A stretch of 64,000 nt of DNA, from contig NZ_VCNA01000003.1 in NCBI RefSeq assembly GCF_006170445.1, positions 310,001 through 374,000 on the forward strand, given 5' to 3'. The stretch is from Brevibacillus dissolubilis (GTDB taxonomy: Bacteria; Bacillota; Bacilli; Brevibacillales; Brevibacillaceae). The translations under genes were made by a program, and so were the position numbers. Positions 41,297-52,831 of this stretch are shown here, one piece after another. The notes under the pieces were generated by a model. The model was not told the DNA's origin. It ran no database searches and was given only the letters and a program-made list of their open reading frames with translations. Each line of letters begins with the position of its first letter. The first letter of the stretch is position 1.

Positions 41297-43879
41297 TTAA
41301 CTACACTTCGAATACCCACAGCTCGTGCACGTCTTGCAGCCTTCCGCAGGCAACAGACTTGCCGATCCGCAAGACGGGCAGAAATCACGGTTGCCGCCAT
41401 GGAAGTCGTCTTCAAAATCATGGTCATGCTGTGGCTCTGGGCTTGCCTTCACGTACTTCGGCTCGCTCGCAGCTGCTACGGATGCGTTCTCGTCTTCGCC
41501 GTCGAGGTGCATTTCCAGTGCTTTTGCTACTGCATCTGGGATGGACTCGACACGGTTGGCGCCGAAGCCGACTGCACCGGAACCGCCGATACCTTTGAGG
41601 TGCTTGATCAGCAGACGGGCTTTGTTTCCGTCAGGGAGTTCACCGAAACGCAGGAACAGCGTGGAGACGCGGCCGAGTGCTTCGGACATAGCGAAGACAT
41701 CGGAGCCTGCTTTGCCTACATTGACGAGGACTTCGTACGGATGCCCGTCCACCTCGTTGACCGTGATGTAGGCTTTGCCCAGTGGGGTGTTCATTTTATA
41801 GGTAGCGCCGCTCAATTTTTTCGGGCGCTTGCTGTATTCGGATTTTTTCTTCCCTGCTTTGACTGGTGCGGTTGCAGCTGGTTGGGCGGCGACGGTGGTT
41901 TCCTTGGCTTCCGCTGTGGTTGCTTCGGTTGTTGATTCCGCCTTGGCCTCTGTTTTGTCTTCCTTCTTATCGGTAGAAAGAACCTGCACGTCACGGCTGC
42001 CGTCACGGTAGATGGTTACGCCTTTGCAACCAAGGTCAAACGCCAGCTCATAGAGACGCTTGGTGTCTTCGACAGTGAAGTCGTGCGGTGCGTTGGCTGT
42101 TTTGGAGATGGAAGAGTCGACCCACTTCTGAATCGCTGCTTGGACGCGGACATGATCCTCTGCACTGAGGGTCATGGCGCTCACGAAGAAGTCTGGGAAG
42201 TCTTGGTCTGGGTTTTGATCGACCCAGTCCTTCGCGATTGGTACGTATTGTTTATCGAAACCCAAGCGGCTCTGACGATAGTATTCAAACGCGTAGAACG
42301 GCTCGATCCCGGTGGAAGTGCCGACCATCGTACCTGTGGAGCCGGTCGGTGCTTGGGTGAGCAGGGTTACGTTGCGGATGCCTTTTTCGCGGATGGCATC
42401 TCTGACTTCGTCGTCAAATTGCTTCATGAAGCCGCTCATCAGGAATTTTTCGGTGTCAAACATCGGGAAGCTGCCTTTTTCCTCGGCGATCTCAGCAGAT
42501 GCGAGATAAGCTTCGCGGGCGATGAAGTTGTACAGCTTGTCCAAGAATTCAAGAGATTCAGTGCTGCCGTAGCGGATTTCGAGCTTGATCAGCATTTCCG
42601 CCAGACCCATGGAGCCAAGACCGACGCGGCGTTCGCCTTTTTGGTTGGCTTCGTTCTCTTCAAAATGATATGGTGTCGCGTCAATGACGTTGTCCAGGAA
42701 ACGCACGGAGTAGCGGACAGCGGTTGCGAGCTTGTCCCACTCTACTTCTTTATTGTCAACGAATTTGGAGAGGTTGAGGGCGGATAAGTTGCACACGCCC
42801 CATGCTGGGAGGCCTTGTTCTCCACACGGATTCGTACAAATGATCGGATTATAGTACCAGCTGTTGGACATATCATTGTAATACTCGATGAACACAATAC
42901 CCGGTTCAGCGGATTTCCAAGCTGATTCAATGATGGTGTGCCATACATCGCGGGCACGGACGGTTTTGTAGACGTTGACTGCTTTGCCCAGCTCGTCGCG
43001 CCATTTGGTCAGGTTGCCGTCCCACAGCTCGTCATATTCAGGATCGGATGTATCAGGGAAGACGAGATCCCAGTCGAGGTCTTCCTTGACGGCTTTCATG
43101 AAACCGTTGGAGACGCAGACGGACAGGTTAGCGTTGGTAACCAGACCCATCTGTTGTTTAACGGTGATGAATTCGAGCAGGTCTGGATGCCAGTCGTTCA
43201 TCATGAGCATGAGGGCTCCACGGCGACTTCCCCCTTGCTCAATTAACCCAGTCGTATAGCTGAACAATCCGCCCCACGATACAGAACCGCTGGACGAACC
43301 ATTCACTCCACGGACGAGTGCACGTCGTGGACGCAGGCTGGACAGGTTGATCCCGACACCGCCGCCGCGTGACATGATCTCTGTCATCTGGCTGAGTGTC
43401 TCCATGATGCCGCCGCGTGAATCTTTCGGCGATGGGATCACGTAGCAGTTGAACAAGGTCAGCTCGTCACTGGCGCCTGCACCTGCTGCGATGCGTCCGC
43501 CTGGAACGAGTTTCCAATCATCTAAAAGTTCACGGAACTTGGCTGTCCACTCGGCACGTTTTTCCTCGGTTTTCTCAACGGATGCGAGTGCTGTGGCCAG
43601 CCTGTCCCACAATGCTTCAGGTGTAAGCTCCAGCGGACGGGTGGTGCGCTCCAACGGGCTTTCGAATGTATCTCCGCTGCGAAGCTGGATGGTCGCGATG
43701 TTATTGTTGAGCGCGATCACTTCTCCAACTTCCTTCTGCGGAAATTTGGGGTCATCTTTCGTAAGTACGAGGACGGTATCCCCTACAGTTGTCTTTTTAT
43801 AGTTGAGGTCCTTCATCGCATATCGATCTAAAAAGATCTTCTCACTTAACCCCTCTAATCGTTTCCCATTTGATGTCAC
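41297..43879 (-). CDS. nrdJ: Adenosylcobalamin-dependent (class II) ribonucleoside-diphosphate reductase
   Basis: 860 residues from the GTG at 43879, with GGAGGGG 8 nt upstream; a longer frame to 43909 has no such site. Reduces ribonucleotides to deoxyribonucleotides with AdoCbl as radical source. Visible features are the LFNCYVIPSPKDSRGGIMETL start of the barrel with the first redox Cys, the NPCGEQ loop with catalytic Cys and Glu, VGLGSMGLAEMLI, and the APTGSTGTMVGTSTGIEPFYAF loop. An Ala/Glu/Lys/Thr-rich linker (about 655-700) leads to a C-terminal domain with a CPSCGS...CKTCTSCGYSKC zinc-ribbon and redox cysteines. No partner beta subunit is nearby, as expected for class II. Two candidate NrdR boxes lie upstream. 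Confidence 0.95.
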   Translation of the reverse strand: MTSNGKRLEGLSEKIFLDRYAMKDLNYKKTTVGDTVLVLTKDDPKFPQKEVGEVIALNNNIATIQLRSGDTFESPLERTTRPLELTPEALWDRLATALASVEKTEEKRAEWTAKFRELLDDWKLVPGGRIAAGAGASDELTLFNCYVIPSPKDSRGGIMETLSQMTEIMSRGGGVGINLSSLRPRRALVRGVNGSSSGSVSWGGLFSYTTGLIEQGGSRRGALMLMMNDWHPDLLEFITVKQQMGLVTNANLSVCVSNGFMKAVKEDLDWDLVFPDTSDPEYDELWDGNLTKWRDELGKAVNVYKTVRARDVWHTIIESAWKSAEPGIVFIEYYNDMSNSWYYNPIICTNPCGEQGLPAWGVCNLSALNLSKFVDNKEVEWDKLATAVRYSVRFLDNVIDATPYHFEENEANQKGERRVGLGSMGLAEMLIKLEIRYGSTESLEFLDKLYNFIAREAYLASAEIAEEKGSFPMFDTEKFLMSGFMKQFDDEVRDAIREKGIRNVTLLTQAPTGSTGTMVGTSTGIEPFYAFEYYRQSRLGFDKQYVPIAKDWVDQNPDQDFPDFFVSAMTLSAEDHVRVQAAIQKWVDSSISKTANAPHDFTVEDTKRLYELAFDLGCKGVTIYRDGSRDVQVLSTDKKEDKTEAKAESTTEATTAEAKETTVAAQPAATAPVKAGKKKSEYSKRPKKLSGATYKMNTPLGKAYITVNEVDGHPYEVLVNVGKAGSDVFAMSEALGRVSTLFLRFGELPDGNKARLLIKHLKGIGGSGAVGFGANRVESIPDAVAKALEMHLDGEDENASVAAASEPKYVKASPEPQHDHDFEDDFHGGNRDFCPSCGSASLLPAEGCKTCTSCGYSKCS

Positions 43880-44012
43880 AGAAACTTCCCCTCCAGTAGT
43901 CCACAGCAAATTGACCCGATTCGGTCAATTTGTTATGGTGTATGTAATGCATGGTTAAACATGTATCTCATCTCGATGAGACGTTTCTAAAGATACCACA
44001 CGCTTCGACATG

Positions 44013-44069
44013 AATCAATATCTTGACGCGCACGAAATTTTTTTCGACATCCAACACTATATATTGTGG
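44013..44069. promoter_or_regulatory. Pair of candidate NrdR boxes between nrdJ and dat
   Basis: Box 1, ACACTATATATTGTGG (44054-44069), matches the NrdR consensus ACACwATATmTwGTGT at 15 of 16 positions. Box 2 (44013-44028) keeps the CAATATCTTG core. Their starts are 41 bp apart, about four helical turns, so both lie on one face of the DNA. They are 130-190 bp upstream of nrdJ and just upstream of dat. Confidence 0.7.
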
Positions 44070-44107
44070 TGAGGTGTTAGACTTTTAGTTCCTTGGGGGG
44101 ATTGACA

Positions 44108-44947
44108 ATGTATTACGTAGACGGGCGTTGGGTTGAAGCGGGTCAGGCCGCGATTTATCCCGAAGACCGGGGGTATAATTTTGGTGACGGAATCTATGAA
44201 GTCGCCCGAATTTACCAAGGCAAGATTTATCAATGGAAAGAGCATTTGGAGCGTCTAAACCGCTCTGCGACTGAGATCGGGATGAAGCTGCCCTGGTCGG
44301 AAGATGAGCTTCTGGATATCGTCCAAGAATTGATGAAAAAAAATCTTCCAACACAAGATGTTGATGCTGTCCTCTACATACAGATCACGCGTGGGGTTGA
44401 GCCTCGTAATTTCAATTATTCTCAAAACATTAAGCCGATTCTGACCGCTTTTGTCCGCGAAAAGGCTCGTCCGCTCCATGACATGCAAAACGGCATCACC
44501 GCCACCCTCGTTCGCGATATCCGCTGGCTGCGCTGCGACATCAAAACACTCAACCTCCTCGGTGCCGCCATGGCCAAGCAGCAAGCCGTCGAAAACGGCT
44601 ACCATGACGCCATCCTCCACCGCGACGGACTCGTCACCGAGGGCAGTGCCTCCAACCTCTTCGCCGTCAAAAACGGTGTCCTTCACACCCACCCAGCCAC
44701 CAACCTCATCCTCCACGGCATCACCCGAGCTACCGTGATTGGACTGGCACAAGATCTGGGGATTCAGGTGATCGAAGAGGTGTTTGATACTGAATTTTTA
44801 AAAGAGTCAGATGAGTTGTTCTATACCGGAACGACAACCGAGATCTGCCCAATCGTTTCCGTTGACGGAAAAGCAATCGGTACGGGCAAAGTCGGCGAGG
44901 TTGTGAAGAGATTGCAAGAGGCTTTTGATAAGCATATTGCAGAGTAA
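44108..44947 (+). CDS. dat: D-amino-acid transaminase
   Basis: 279 residues from the ATG at 44108, with GGGGGG 7 nt upstream. A fold-type IV PLP enzyme that makes D-glutamate from D-alanine and 2-oxoglutarate for the cell wall. IYPEDRGYNFGDGIYEVARIY, YIQITRGVEPRNF, VRDIRWLRCDIKTLNLLGA (Schiff-base Lys in DIKTLN), ILHRDGLVTEGSASNLFAV, and HPATNLILHGITRATV match the Dat family and distinguish it from branched-chain aminotransferases. A terminator follows. Its promoter overlaps the NrdR-box region shared with divergent nrdJ. Confidence 0.93.
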   Translation: MYYVDGRWVEAGQAAIYPEDRGYNFGDGIYEVARIYQGKIYQWKEHLERLNRSATEIGMKLPWSEDELLDIVQELMKKNLPTQDVDAVLYIQITRGVEPRNFNYSQNIKPILTAFVREKARPLHDMQNGITATLVRDIRWLRCDIKTLNLLGAAMAKQQAVENGYHDAILHRDGLVTEGSASNLFAVKNGVLHTHPATNLILHGITRATVIGLAQDLGIQVIEEVFDTEFLKESDELFYTGTTTEICPIVSVDGKAIGTGKVGEVVKRLQEAFDKHIAE

Positions 44948-45106
44948 GATAGGCAAATGGAAACGAGCCAAGCAAAGAAACATATATAATAGAAAAGAAG
45001 TAAAAATCAAGAAGAAAGAATTACAGAAAGCTACATAGGAGTGCTTCGGATTAGACAGGATCGTTAAGGAAGCAGCTATCGCCAAATCTCCGAAGATAAG
45101 AGAGAA

Positions 45107-45153
45107 GCCTAGATTGCCACCACCGCTAGTGGATCAACCTAGGCTTTTTTATT
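45107..45153 (+). terminator. Terminator of dat
   Basis: AAGCCTAG(ATTG) pairs with (CAAC)CTAGGCTT with an inner CCACTAGCGG-type stem, followed by TTTTTATTTTT. Confidence 0.8.
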
Positions 45154-45191
45154 TTTCATTGCTCCTGTCTTTCCCTACTCCCTAGCCGGCT

Positions 45192-45420
45192 GGAGAGGAG
45201 GCGACATTCATGACGTGCGCCTCTTTGAACCGCCCCCCAGCGAAGCAAGCATCATGTGTGGCTAACGCTCCCCTGAATCCGCCCAGGGGCAAACCCCTTC
45301 GCTTGAATCCGCTTCCTCGAACATTTTTGACCCGGCCCACACTTGATGATTGAGAAGCGGCCAGTCTCTTCTTCGAAGCGAGGTTCAACAAGGCAACGCC
45401 ATGAATGTCGCCTCCTCTCC
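45192..45420. mobile_element. 229-bp palindromic element with 21-bp perfect terminal inverted repeats (MITE-like)
   Basis: The first 21 bp (starting GGAGAGGAGGCGAC) are an exact reverse complement of the last 21 bp (ending GTCGCCTCCTCTCC). Pairing continues inward imperfectly (TTTGAACC with GGTTCAA, ATCATGTGTGG with CCACACTTGATGAT), with a small CCCCTG/CAGGGG hairpin near the middle. No coding frame in it looks real. It fits a miniature transposable element or a structured RNA. I see no clear target-site duplication. Confidence 0.6.
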
Positions 45421-45457
45421 CACTCCGAATCCAGGGATTCAAGCCAAAAACAACTAA

Positions 45458-46288
45458 CTATCGCCGGAAATTCCACTCCCGCGTACTATATCTAGTTTCC
45501 GCCAACTCTTCCGCTAGCTTTTGCTCATACTCACTCAACTCAGACGGCACAAGCTCCACCCCAAGTCCACTCGCAAACCCTTTATAAAACGCCTCAATCG
45601 ACTCCGGCAGCTCAATCCGCCGTTCGCTCACCTCATTAATCGTCACCGCTCTCTCCCGGAATCCGTCAATCATCCGCTGACGCAGACGGTCACTGGAGAA
45701 CTTCAACAGCGAGAACAGCATGTCCACATCCATATCCAACAGAATCGACCCATGCTGCAAAATCACGCCCTTCTGACGCGTCTGGGCACTGCCTGCGACC
45801 TTTTTGCCCTCGACGACGAGTTCATACCAGGATGGCGAGTCAAAGCACGCAGACGAGCCAGGAGAGCTGTATTTTTCCTTCTCCTCTTCGCTTGCAAGCG
45901 ATACCATTTCTGCATTCAAGCCAAGATTCTGAAAACCATGCAAAAGCCCCATCGAGAGAACCTTGTACGATTCGTTCACACTGCGCGGCATATTGGGATA
46001 ATCCTCGTTGACGATCACGCTGTAGGTTAGCTCCTGATCATGAAACACAGCGCGTCCCCCTGTCGCACGGCGCACGAAGCCAAAGCCGTGACGCTCTACT
46101 GCCTCGATATCGATCTCTTTTTCTGCCTTTTGAAAATAGCCGATGGACAGTGTAGCAGGGTCCCATGTATAGAAACGAACGGTCGGTGGTACTTTTCCTT
46201 CACTGTGAGCGATGAGGATAGCTTCATCAATCGCCATGTTCATTGCTGGTGACATATTTTCAGTGATGATATAGCGCCAGGATGTCAT
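45458..46288 (-). CDS. lipM: Octanoyltransferase LipM / lipoate-protein ligase A family
   Basis: 276 residues from the ATG at 46288, with GGGGAG 10 nt upstream. Transfers octanoyl from acyl carrier protein to GcvH as the first step of lipoate synthesis. LSIGYFQKAEKEID, GFVRRATGGRAVFHDQELTYSVI, ACFDSPSWYELVVEGKKVAGSAQTRQKGVILQHGSILLDMD follow LipM (B. subtilis YqhM), with the active-site Cys in ACFDSPSWYEL. Location next to the glycine cleavage operon matches B. subtilis and makes sense, since the glycine cleavage H protein is its substrate. Confidence 0.92.
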   Translation of the reverse strand: MTSWRYIITENMSPAMNMAIDEAILIAHSEGKVPPTVRFYTWDPATLSIGYFQKAEKEIDIEAVERHGFGFVRRATGGRAVFHDQELTYSVIVNEDYPNMPRSVNESYKVLSMGLLHGFQNLGLNAEMVSLASEEEKEKYSSPGSSACFDSPSWYELVVEGKKVAGSAQTRQKGVILQHGSILLDMDVDMLFSLLKFSSDRLRQRMIDGFRERAVTINEVSERRIELPESIEAFYKGFASGLGVELVPSELSEYEQKLAEELAETRYSTREWNFRR

Positions 46289-46481
46289 CTGATAGAGTCT
46301 CCCCTTTTTATCATTTATGTATAAAAAAATGAAACGTAACTCGTCCATTGTACGTCTCATTAATTAGACAGGCAAGCATGAGCGGCAACTTACGCAAGAC
46401 AACTACGAGTCAGACCCAATACGGAGGTAACGAGTGATGAGAAATTTTAATGTACTGTAAAAAAACAACCGAGCTATATCA

Positions 46482-46521
46482 ATAAAAAGGACTGCCTCCA
46501 TTTGTGAGACAGTCCTTTTTA
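46482..46521 (-). terminator. Terminator of the glycine cleavage operon
   Basis: AAAAAGGACTG(TCTC) pairs with GACAGTCCTTTTT, just after the gcvPB stop. Confidence 0.88.
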
Positions 46522-46538
46522 TATGTGATGCGAAAGTT

Positions 46539-48002
46539 TTACACTTCTTTGGTATAACGCAGGATCGGCTTACGGGCCGCTGTCGCTTCATCCAGACGCT
46601 TAACCACAGTGGTGTGAGGAGCTTCCTGTACGATCTCTGGAGTCTCTTCGCACTCGCGGGCAATCTGGAGCATGACGTCGATGAACTCGTCGAGGGTTTC
46701 TTTGGTCTCGGTTTCGGTCGGTTCGATCATCAGGCACTCTTCGACGATGAGCGGGAAGTAGATCGTTGGTGGATGGTAGCCGAAGTCAAGAAGACGCTTC
46801 GCGATGTCGAGGGTACGCACGCCTTGTTTTTTCTGGCGAATACCGGAGAGGACGAATTCGTGCTTGCACACGACATCATATGGCAGATGATACGCAGTTG
46901 CGAGGCGGCGCATCATGTAGTTGGCATTGAGTACCGCATACTCGGATACTTTGCGCAGACCGTCTGCACCCATGGTACGGATGTAGCTGTAAGCACGCAG
47001 CAGGATCCCGAAGTTACCGTTGAAGCCTTTGACACGTCCGATGGTTTGTGGACGCTCGCTGTCCATGTAGTAGCTGCCGTCTTCACGCTGAGCTACGATT
47101 GGAGCTGGCAGGAACGGGATGAGGATTTCTTTTACGCCGACTGGACCTGCACCTGGGCCACCGCCGCCGTGAGGGCCAGTGAAGGTTTTGTGCAGATTCA
47201 AGTGAACGACGTCAAAGCCCATGTCACCCGGACGAGCGATGCCGAGGATCGCGTTGGCATTGGCACCATCGTAGTAGAGCAGGCCGCCCGCTTCGTGGAC
47301 GATCTGTGCCATTTCTACGATATCCTCTTCGAACAGACCAAGGGTGTTCGGGTTGGTCAGCATGAGTGCTGCAGTGTCAGGGCCTACCGCTGCGCGGAGT
47401 GCTTCGATGTCTACGAGACCACGGTCGTTGGACGGGATGGTGATCGTCTCAAGACCTGCGATCGTCGCAGATGCCGGGTTGGTACCGTGTGCGGAGTTCG
47501 GCACGATAACCTTGGTACGGTTCGCTTCACCACGGCTCTCGTGGTAAGCGCGGATCATCATCAGACCAGTCCACTCCCCTGCTGCACCTGCTGCAGGCTG
47601 GAGGGTTACAGCGTCCATACCGGTGATTTCAGCGAGGTCTTGCTGCAGGTTGTACATGACTTCGAGTGCGCCCTGTACAGACTCATCTGGCTGGTATGGG
47701 TGGATGTGAGCGAAACCAGCGTAACGCGCCACGTCCTCATTGATTTTTGGATTGTATTTCATCGTGCAGGAACCGAGTGGGTAGAAGCCGTTGTCTACAC
47801 CATGGTTGCGGCGGGAGAGTTCGGTATAGTGACGAACCAGCTGAAGCTCAGAGACTTCTGGCAGTTCAGCTGGGGTTTCACGGATCAGGTGTTGCGGGAG
47901 CAGTGAGGTCACATCTACTTCCGGCACATCAAGCTCAGGCAGGTTGTAGGCTACGCGGCCCGGTCTGCTCATTTCAAAGATGAGTTCTTTTTCTTTATGC
48001 AC
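46539..48002 (-). CDS. gcvPB: Glycine dehydrogenase (decarboxylating) subunit 2
   Basis: 487 residues from the GTG at 48002, which has GGAGG 9 nt upstream and overlaps the gcvPA stop by 8 bp. PLP-binding half of split P protein, which decarboxylates glycine and passes aminomethyl to lipoyl-GcvH. Visible are the [17 protein letters not shown] start, [32 protein letters not shown], and the PLP lysine in [28 protein letters not shown]. Last gene of the riboswitch-controlled operon. Confidence 0.96.
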   Translation of the reverse strand: MHKEKELIFEMSRPGRVAYNLPELDVPEVDVTSLLPQHLIRETPAELPEVSELQLVRHYTELSRRNHGVDNGFYPLGSCTMKYNPKINEDVARYAGFAHIHPYQPDESVQGALEVMYNLQQDLAEITGMDAVTLQPAAGAAGEWTGLMMIRAYHESRGEANRTKVIVPNSAHGTNPASATIAGLETITIPSNDRGLVDIEALRAAVGPDTAALMLTNPNTLGLFEEDIVEMAQIVHEAGGLLYYDGANANAILGIARPGDMGFDVVHLNLHKTFTGPHGGGGPGAGPVGVKEILIPFLPAPIVAQREDGSYYMDSERPQTIGRVKGFNGNFGILLRAYSYIRTMGADGLRKVSEYAVLNANYMMRRLATAYHLPYDVVCKHEFVLSGIRQKKQGVRTLDIAKRLLDFGYHPPTIYFPLIVEECLMIEPTETETKETLDEFIDVMLQIARECEETPEIVQEAPHTTVVKRLDEATAARKPILRYTKEV

Positions 48003-49350
48003 GTACGATCGCCTCCAGTTCTTGCGCCAAGGTATCAATCTCCGCTTTGGTACGAAGCTCGGTGACTGCGATCAGCATGTGATTCGCAAGTTCTGGGTAG
48101 TCGAGGCCGAGATCGTAGCCGCCGATGATGCCTGCGTTAAGCAATGCGGTGTTGACATCCTTCACCGGTTTTGGAAGCTTCACGACGAATTCGTTGAAGG
48201 TTGGGCTGTTGAAGACCACTTCGAGACCTGCAGTGTTTGCCAGGGCTTGCTTCGCGTAGTGAGCCTTTTGCAGGTTCATCATCGCCATCTCCTGTACGCC
48301 TTGTTTGCCAAGAGCGGTCATGGTGACAGATGCAGCGAGTGCGAGGAGCGCTTGGTTGGAGCAGATGTTGGATGTCGCTTTTTCGCGGCGGATATGCTGT
48401 TCACGGGCTTGCAGGGTGAGTACGAAGCCGCGTTTGCCTTCTTCGTCTTTGGTCTGACCGACGATTCGGCCTGGCATTTTGCGCATCAGCTTGGAAGTGG
48501 TGGCAAAGTAACCGCAGTGTGGGCCGCCGAAGGATACTGGAATCCCGAATGGCTGCATGTCACCGGTTACGATGTCTGCGCCGAGTTTACCAGGTGCTTC
48601 GAGTACGCCGAGTGCTACAGGGTTGGATGCAACGATGAAGAGTGCGCCTTTGTCTGCTGCGATTTTTTTGATCGCGGCGAGGTCTTCGATGGAGCCGAAG
48701 AAGTTCGGATACTGCACGATCACTGCACCTGTACCATCTGTAACAGACGCTTCGAGTGCTGCCAGATCAGTTACACCTGCTTGGGTATAGCCGACAGTGA
48801 CGACTTCAACGCTTTGACCTGCTGCATAGGTAGTGAGAACGTCGCGGTATTCTGGGTGAACCGCACCGGATACGACCACGCGGGCTTTGTTGGTGTGGCC
48901 TGCCGCCATCATCGCTGCTTCCGCTGTAGAGGTAGCGCCGTCGTACATGGAAGAGTTGGCTACTTCCATGCCAGTCATTTCACATACCATGGTTTGGAAT
49001 TCAAAGATCGCCTGGAGTTCACCTTGGCTGATCTCTGGTTGATAAGGAGTGTACGCGGTGAAGAACTCACCACGCAGAAGCATATGGTTGACGGTGCTTG
49101 GGATGTAGTGCTGGTACGCACCTGCACCGAGGAAGTTCACATGGGTGGTGAAGTTGGCGTTTTTATTGGAGAGTGCGCTGAAATAACGCACATGGTCCAC
49201 TTCGTTGAGCGCCTCAGAGATGTTGAGCTCACGCGGGAAGCGTACTTCTTTTGGAATGTCGGTGAAAAGCTCTTCGATGCTGTTGATTCCGAGCGCTTCA
49301 AACATCTCGCGCTTGTCTTGATCCGTTTGTGGAAGATAACGGTATCTCAC
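47995..49350 (-). CDS. gcvPA: Glycine dehydrogenase (decarboxylating) subunit 1
   Basis: 451 residues from the GTG at 49350, which has AAGGGGG about 9 nt upstream. This is the non-PLP half of split Gcv[77 protein letters not shown] and [16 protein letters not shown] are family hallmarks. It begins 28 bp after gcvT and overlaps gcvPB, so the three genes form one operon. Confidence 0.96.
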   Translation of the reverse strand: MRYRYLPQTDQDKREMFEALGINSIEELFTDIPKEVRFPRELNISEALNEVDHVRYFSALSNKNANFTTHVNFLGAGAYQHYIPSTVNHMLLRGEFFTAYTPYQPEISQGELQAIFEFQTMVCEMTGMEVANSSMYDGATSTAEAAMMAAGHTNKARVVVSGAVHPEYRDVLTTYAAGQSVEVVTVGYTQAGVTDLAALEASVTDGTGAVIVQYPNFFGSIEDLAAIKKIAADKGALFIVASNPVALGVLEAPGKLGADIVTGDMQPFGIPVSFGGPHCGYFATTSKLMRKMPGRIVGQTKDEEGKRGFVLTLQAREQHIRREKATSNICSNQALLALAASVTMTALGKQGVQEMAMMNLQKAHYAKQALANTAGLEVVFNSPTFNEFVVKLPKPVKDVNTALLNAGIIGGYDLGLDYPELANHMLIAVTELRTKAEIDTLAQELEAIVRA

Positions 49351-49378
49351 AGTGTGGTTCCCCCTTATGGCGAATGCC

Positions 49379-50482
49379 TTACTTTTTCTCGCGTTTATAG
49401 AATGGAGCAGCAACGACTACGGATTTGAGGCGTTTGCCGCGGATCTCTACGTCGAGGTTGGTACCGATTGCGGCGAATTCGGATTTGACGAGTGCCAGAC
49501 CGACGTTCTTTTTCAGCGTAGGAGACTGAGTACCTGTGGTCACTTCGCCCACTTGCTCGTCACCCACAAAGACTGGGTAATGGCTGCGCGGGATGCCGCG
49601 GTCAATCATCTCTATGCCGACCAGCTTGCGTGGGGCACCATTTTCTTTTTGCGCCTTGAGCACGTCGTTACCGATGCATGGCACGTCTTTGTCTACCTTG
49701 ACAGCAAAGCCGATGCCAGCTTCGATCGGTGTGATATCCTTGGACAGCTCTTGGCCGTACAGCGGCAGCTTCGCTTCAAAACGGAGCGTGTCGCGTGCAC
49801 CAAGACCCGTCGGGAGCAGGCCGTCTTCTTTGCCCGCTTCGAGGATGGTGTGCCAGAGCTGCTCGGCTTTGTCTGCATCCATGTACAGCTCGAAGCCATC
49901 TTCACCGGTGTAGCCGGTACGGGATGCGAGGCAAGGTACGCCGTCCACTACCACATTGCGCTCAAAACGGAAGAAGCCGATTTGGGACAGGTCGGTCGTG
50001 GTCAGCTTTTGCAGGATGCGCTCAGCGTCTGGGCCTTGGATCGCCAGCTGTGCGGTCTGTGCGGAGATGTTCTCGATCGTCACGTTGTCGGTGAGATTTT
50101 CCTGCATCCACGCGAAGTCCTTGTCGATGTTGCCTGCATTGATAACGAGCAGATAGTGGTCATCTGCATATTTGTAGACAAGCAGGTCATCCACAGTACC
50201 ACCGTCCGGGTAGCACATCGCACTGTATTGCGCCTGGTTGACAGCCAGCTTGGATACGTCATTGGTGGTCAGGCGTTGCAGATAGTAGAGAGCGCCTTCG
50301 CCTTTTACATCTACTTCACCCATGTGGCTTACGTCGAACAGACCTGCTTTGGTACGTACCGCTTCATGCTCTTGGGTGATGCTTGAGAATTGGACCGGAA
50401 GCTCCCAGCCACCGAAGTCAATTGTTTTAGCGCCATAACGGCTATACGCCTCAAATACCGGCGTGCGTTTCAGATCTGCCAT
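49379..50482 (-). CDS. gcvT: Aminomethyltransferase (glycine cleavage T protein)
   Basis: 367 residues from the ATG at 50482, with AGGAGGT 9 nt upstream. Transfers the methylene group from aminomethyl-GcvH to tetrahydrofolate and releases ammonia. [74 protein letters not shown] and [15 protein letters not shown] are typical. First gene after the glycine riboswitch. Confidence 0.96.
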   Translation of the reverse strand: MADLKRTPVFEAYSRYGAKTIDFGGWELPVQFSSITQEHEAVRTKAGLFDVSHMGEVDVKGEGALYYLQRLTTNDVSKLAVNQAQYSAMCYPDGGTVDDLLVYKYADDHYLLVINAGNIDKDFAWMQENLTDNVTIENISAQTAQLAIQGPDAERILQKLTTTDLSQIGFFRFERNVVVDGVPCLASRTGYTGEDGFELYMDADKAEQLWHTILEAGKEDGLLPTGLGARDTLRFEAKLPLYGQELSKDITPIEAGIGFAVKVDKDVPCIGNDVLKAQKENGAPRKLVGIEMIDRGIPRSHYPVFVGDEQVGEVTTGTQSPTLKKNVGLALVKSEFAAIGTNLDVEIRGKRLKSVVVAAPFYKREKK

Positions 50483-50534
50483 GGTACATCCACCTCCTAT
50501 GTATTTCCACGCTTTACTTTTCCCCGATTCCAAG

Positions 50535-50606
50535 CAAAAAAGGACAGAACCAAAGAAAAGGTTGCGCGTATGACAAACAGCGCCCCTATTCTCTTGGTCT
50601 CTGTCC
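50535..50606 (-). terminator. Riboswitch expression-platform terminator
   Basis: Long stem plus T-run at the end of the glycine leader, 50 bp before gcvT. Confidence 0.88.
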
Positions 50607-50812
50607 TGTGTACCTGAGAGTTACCTCGCGATGATCTCGATGACTGACATGCTCGCAAGTTTCCCCTTTGGTGGCTCATCATCGAGCTCTCTCCAGAGGT
50701 GCGTCCGGTAGAGGTACTTTTGCCTGAGAGATTCACCCGTGGGCTTGCTCCTTCGGCGTCGTCCTACTTGGAATATTCCGACTCGAAATATTCCGACGAT
50801 CTCTCCCTACTA
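50535..50812 (-). ncRNA. Tandem glycine riboswitch with terminator, controlling gcvT-gcvPA-gcvPB
   Basis: The leader contains two glycine aptamers in series. The first has GGGAGAG, CGCCGAAGGAGCAAGC and TGAATCTCTCAGGCAAAA; the second has GGAGAGAGC, GCCACCAAAGGGGAAAC and AACTCTCAGGTACA, with a short linker between them. They are followed by an expression platform, a stem GGACAGAGACCAAGAGAA / TTCTTTGGTTCTGTCC ending in TTTTTT (50535-50606). Glycine binding should prevent termination and turn the operon on, as in B. subtilis. Confidence 0.95.
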
Positions 50813-50837
50813 CTTTCAACCGCATAAGATCGGGATT

Positions 50838-50843
50838 ATTATA
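50838..50843 (-). promoter_or_regulatory. -10 box of the gcv operon
   Basis: TATAAT on the minus strand, about 25 bp before the first riboswitch aptamer. The -35 region is poor. Confidence 0.45.
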
Positions 50844-51048
50844 CATATTTTGCACCATACTTAGCCATACTGAGACTATGTGTATGTGCTTCTGTTCTTA
50901 TCCTAACACGAGTTCGGCAAGTTGAAAATAACAAATTGATTGATTCACAAAAAAATCTTAACAAGAATCATATACTTGTATACGAATGTTAGGATTTTAC
51001 CAGATGACCGTTCTTATACTACCCACAATTCGGAAGGAGGTAGTACCG

Positions 51049-52761
<1,713 letters not shown>

Positions 52762-52831
52762 GGTTGGCTGTTGGCAGCTGTTTTTCGCGGCTGTACTTTT
52801 TGATCGTAGTGAAACCAAGGAGGCGCTGTGC

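Noticed and set aside
43880-44107. Cobalamin riboswitch upstream of nrdJ
   Set aside because: Expected for a B12-dependent enzyme, but the region is short and shows no B12-box; NrdR boxes explain the regulation better.
45182-45476. Short minus-strand frames within the palindromic element
   Set aside because: They span a long inverted repeat, lack ribosome binding sites and give low-quality protein sequence.
46614-47906. Long plus-strand frames opposite the glycine cleavage genes
   Set aside because: High GC at third positions of the real genes leaves the opposite strand open; sequences are not protein-like.
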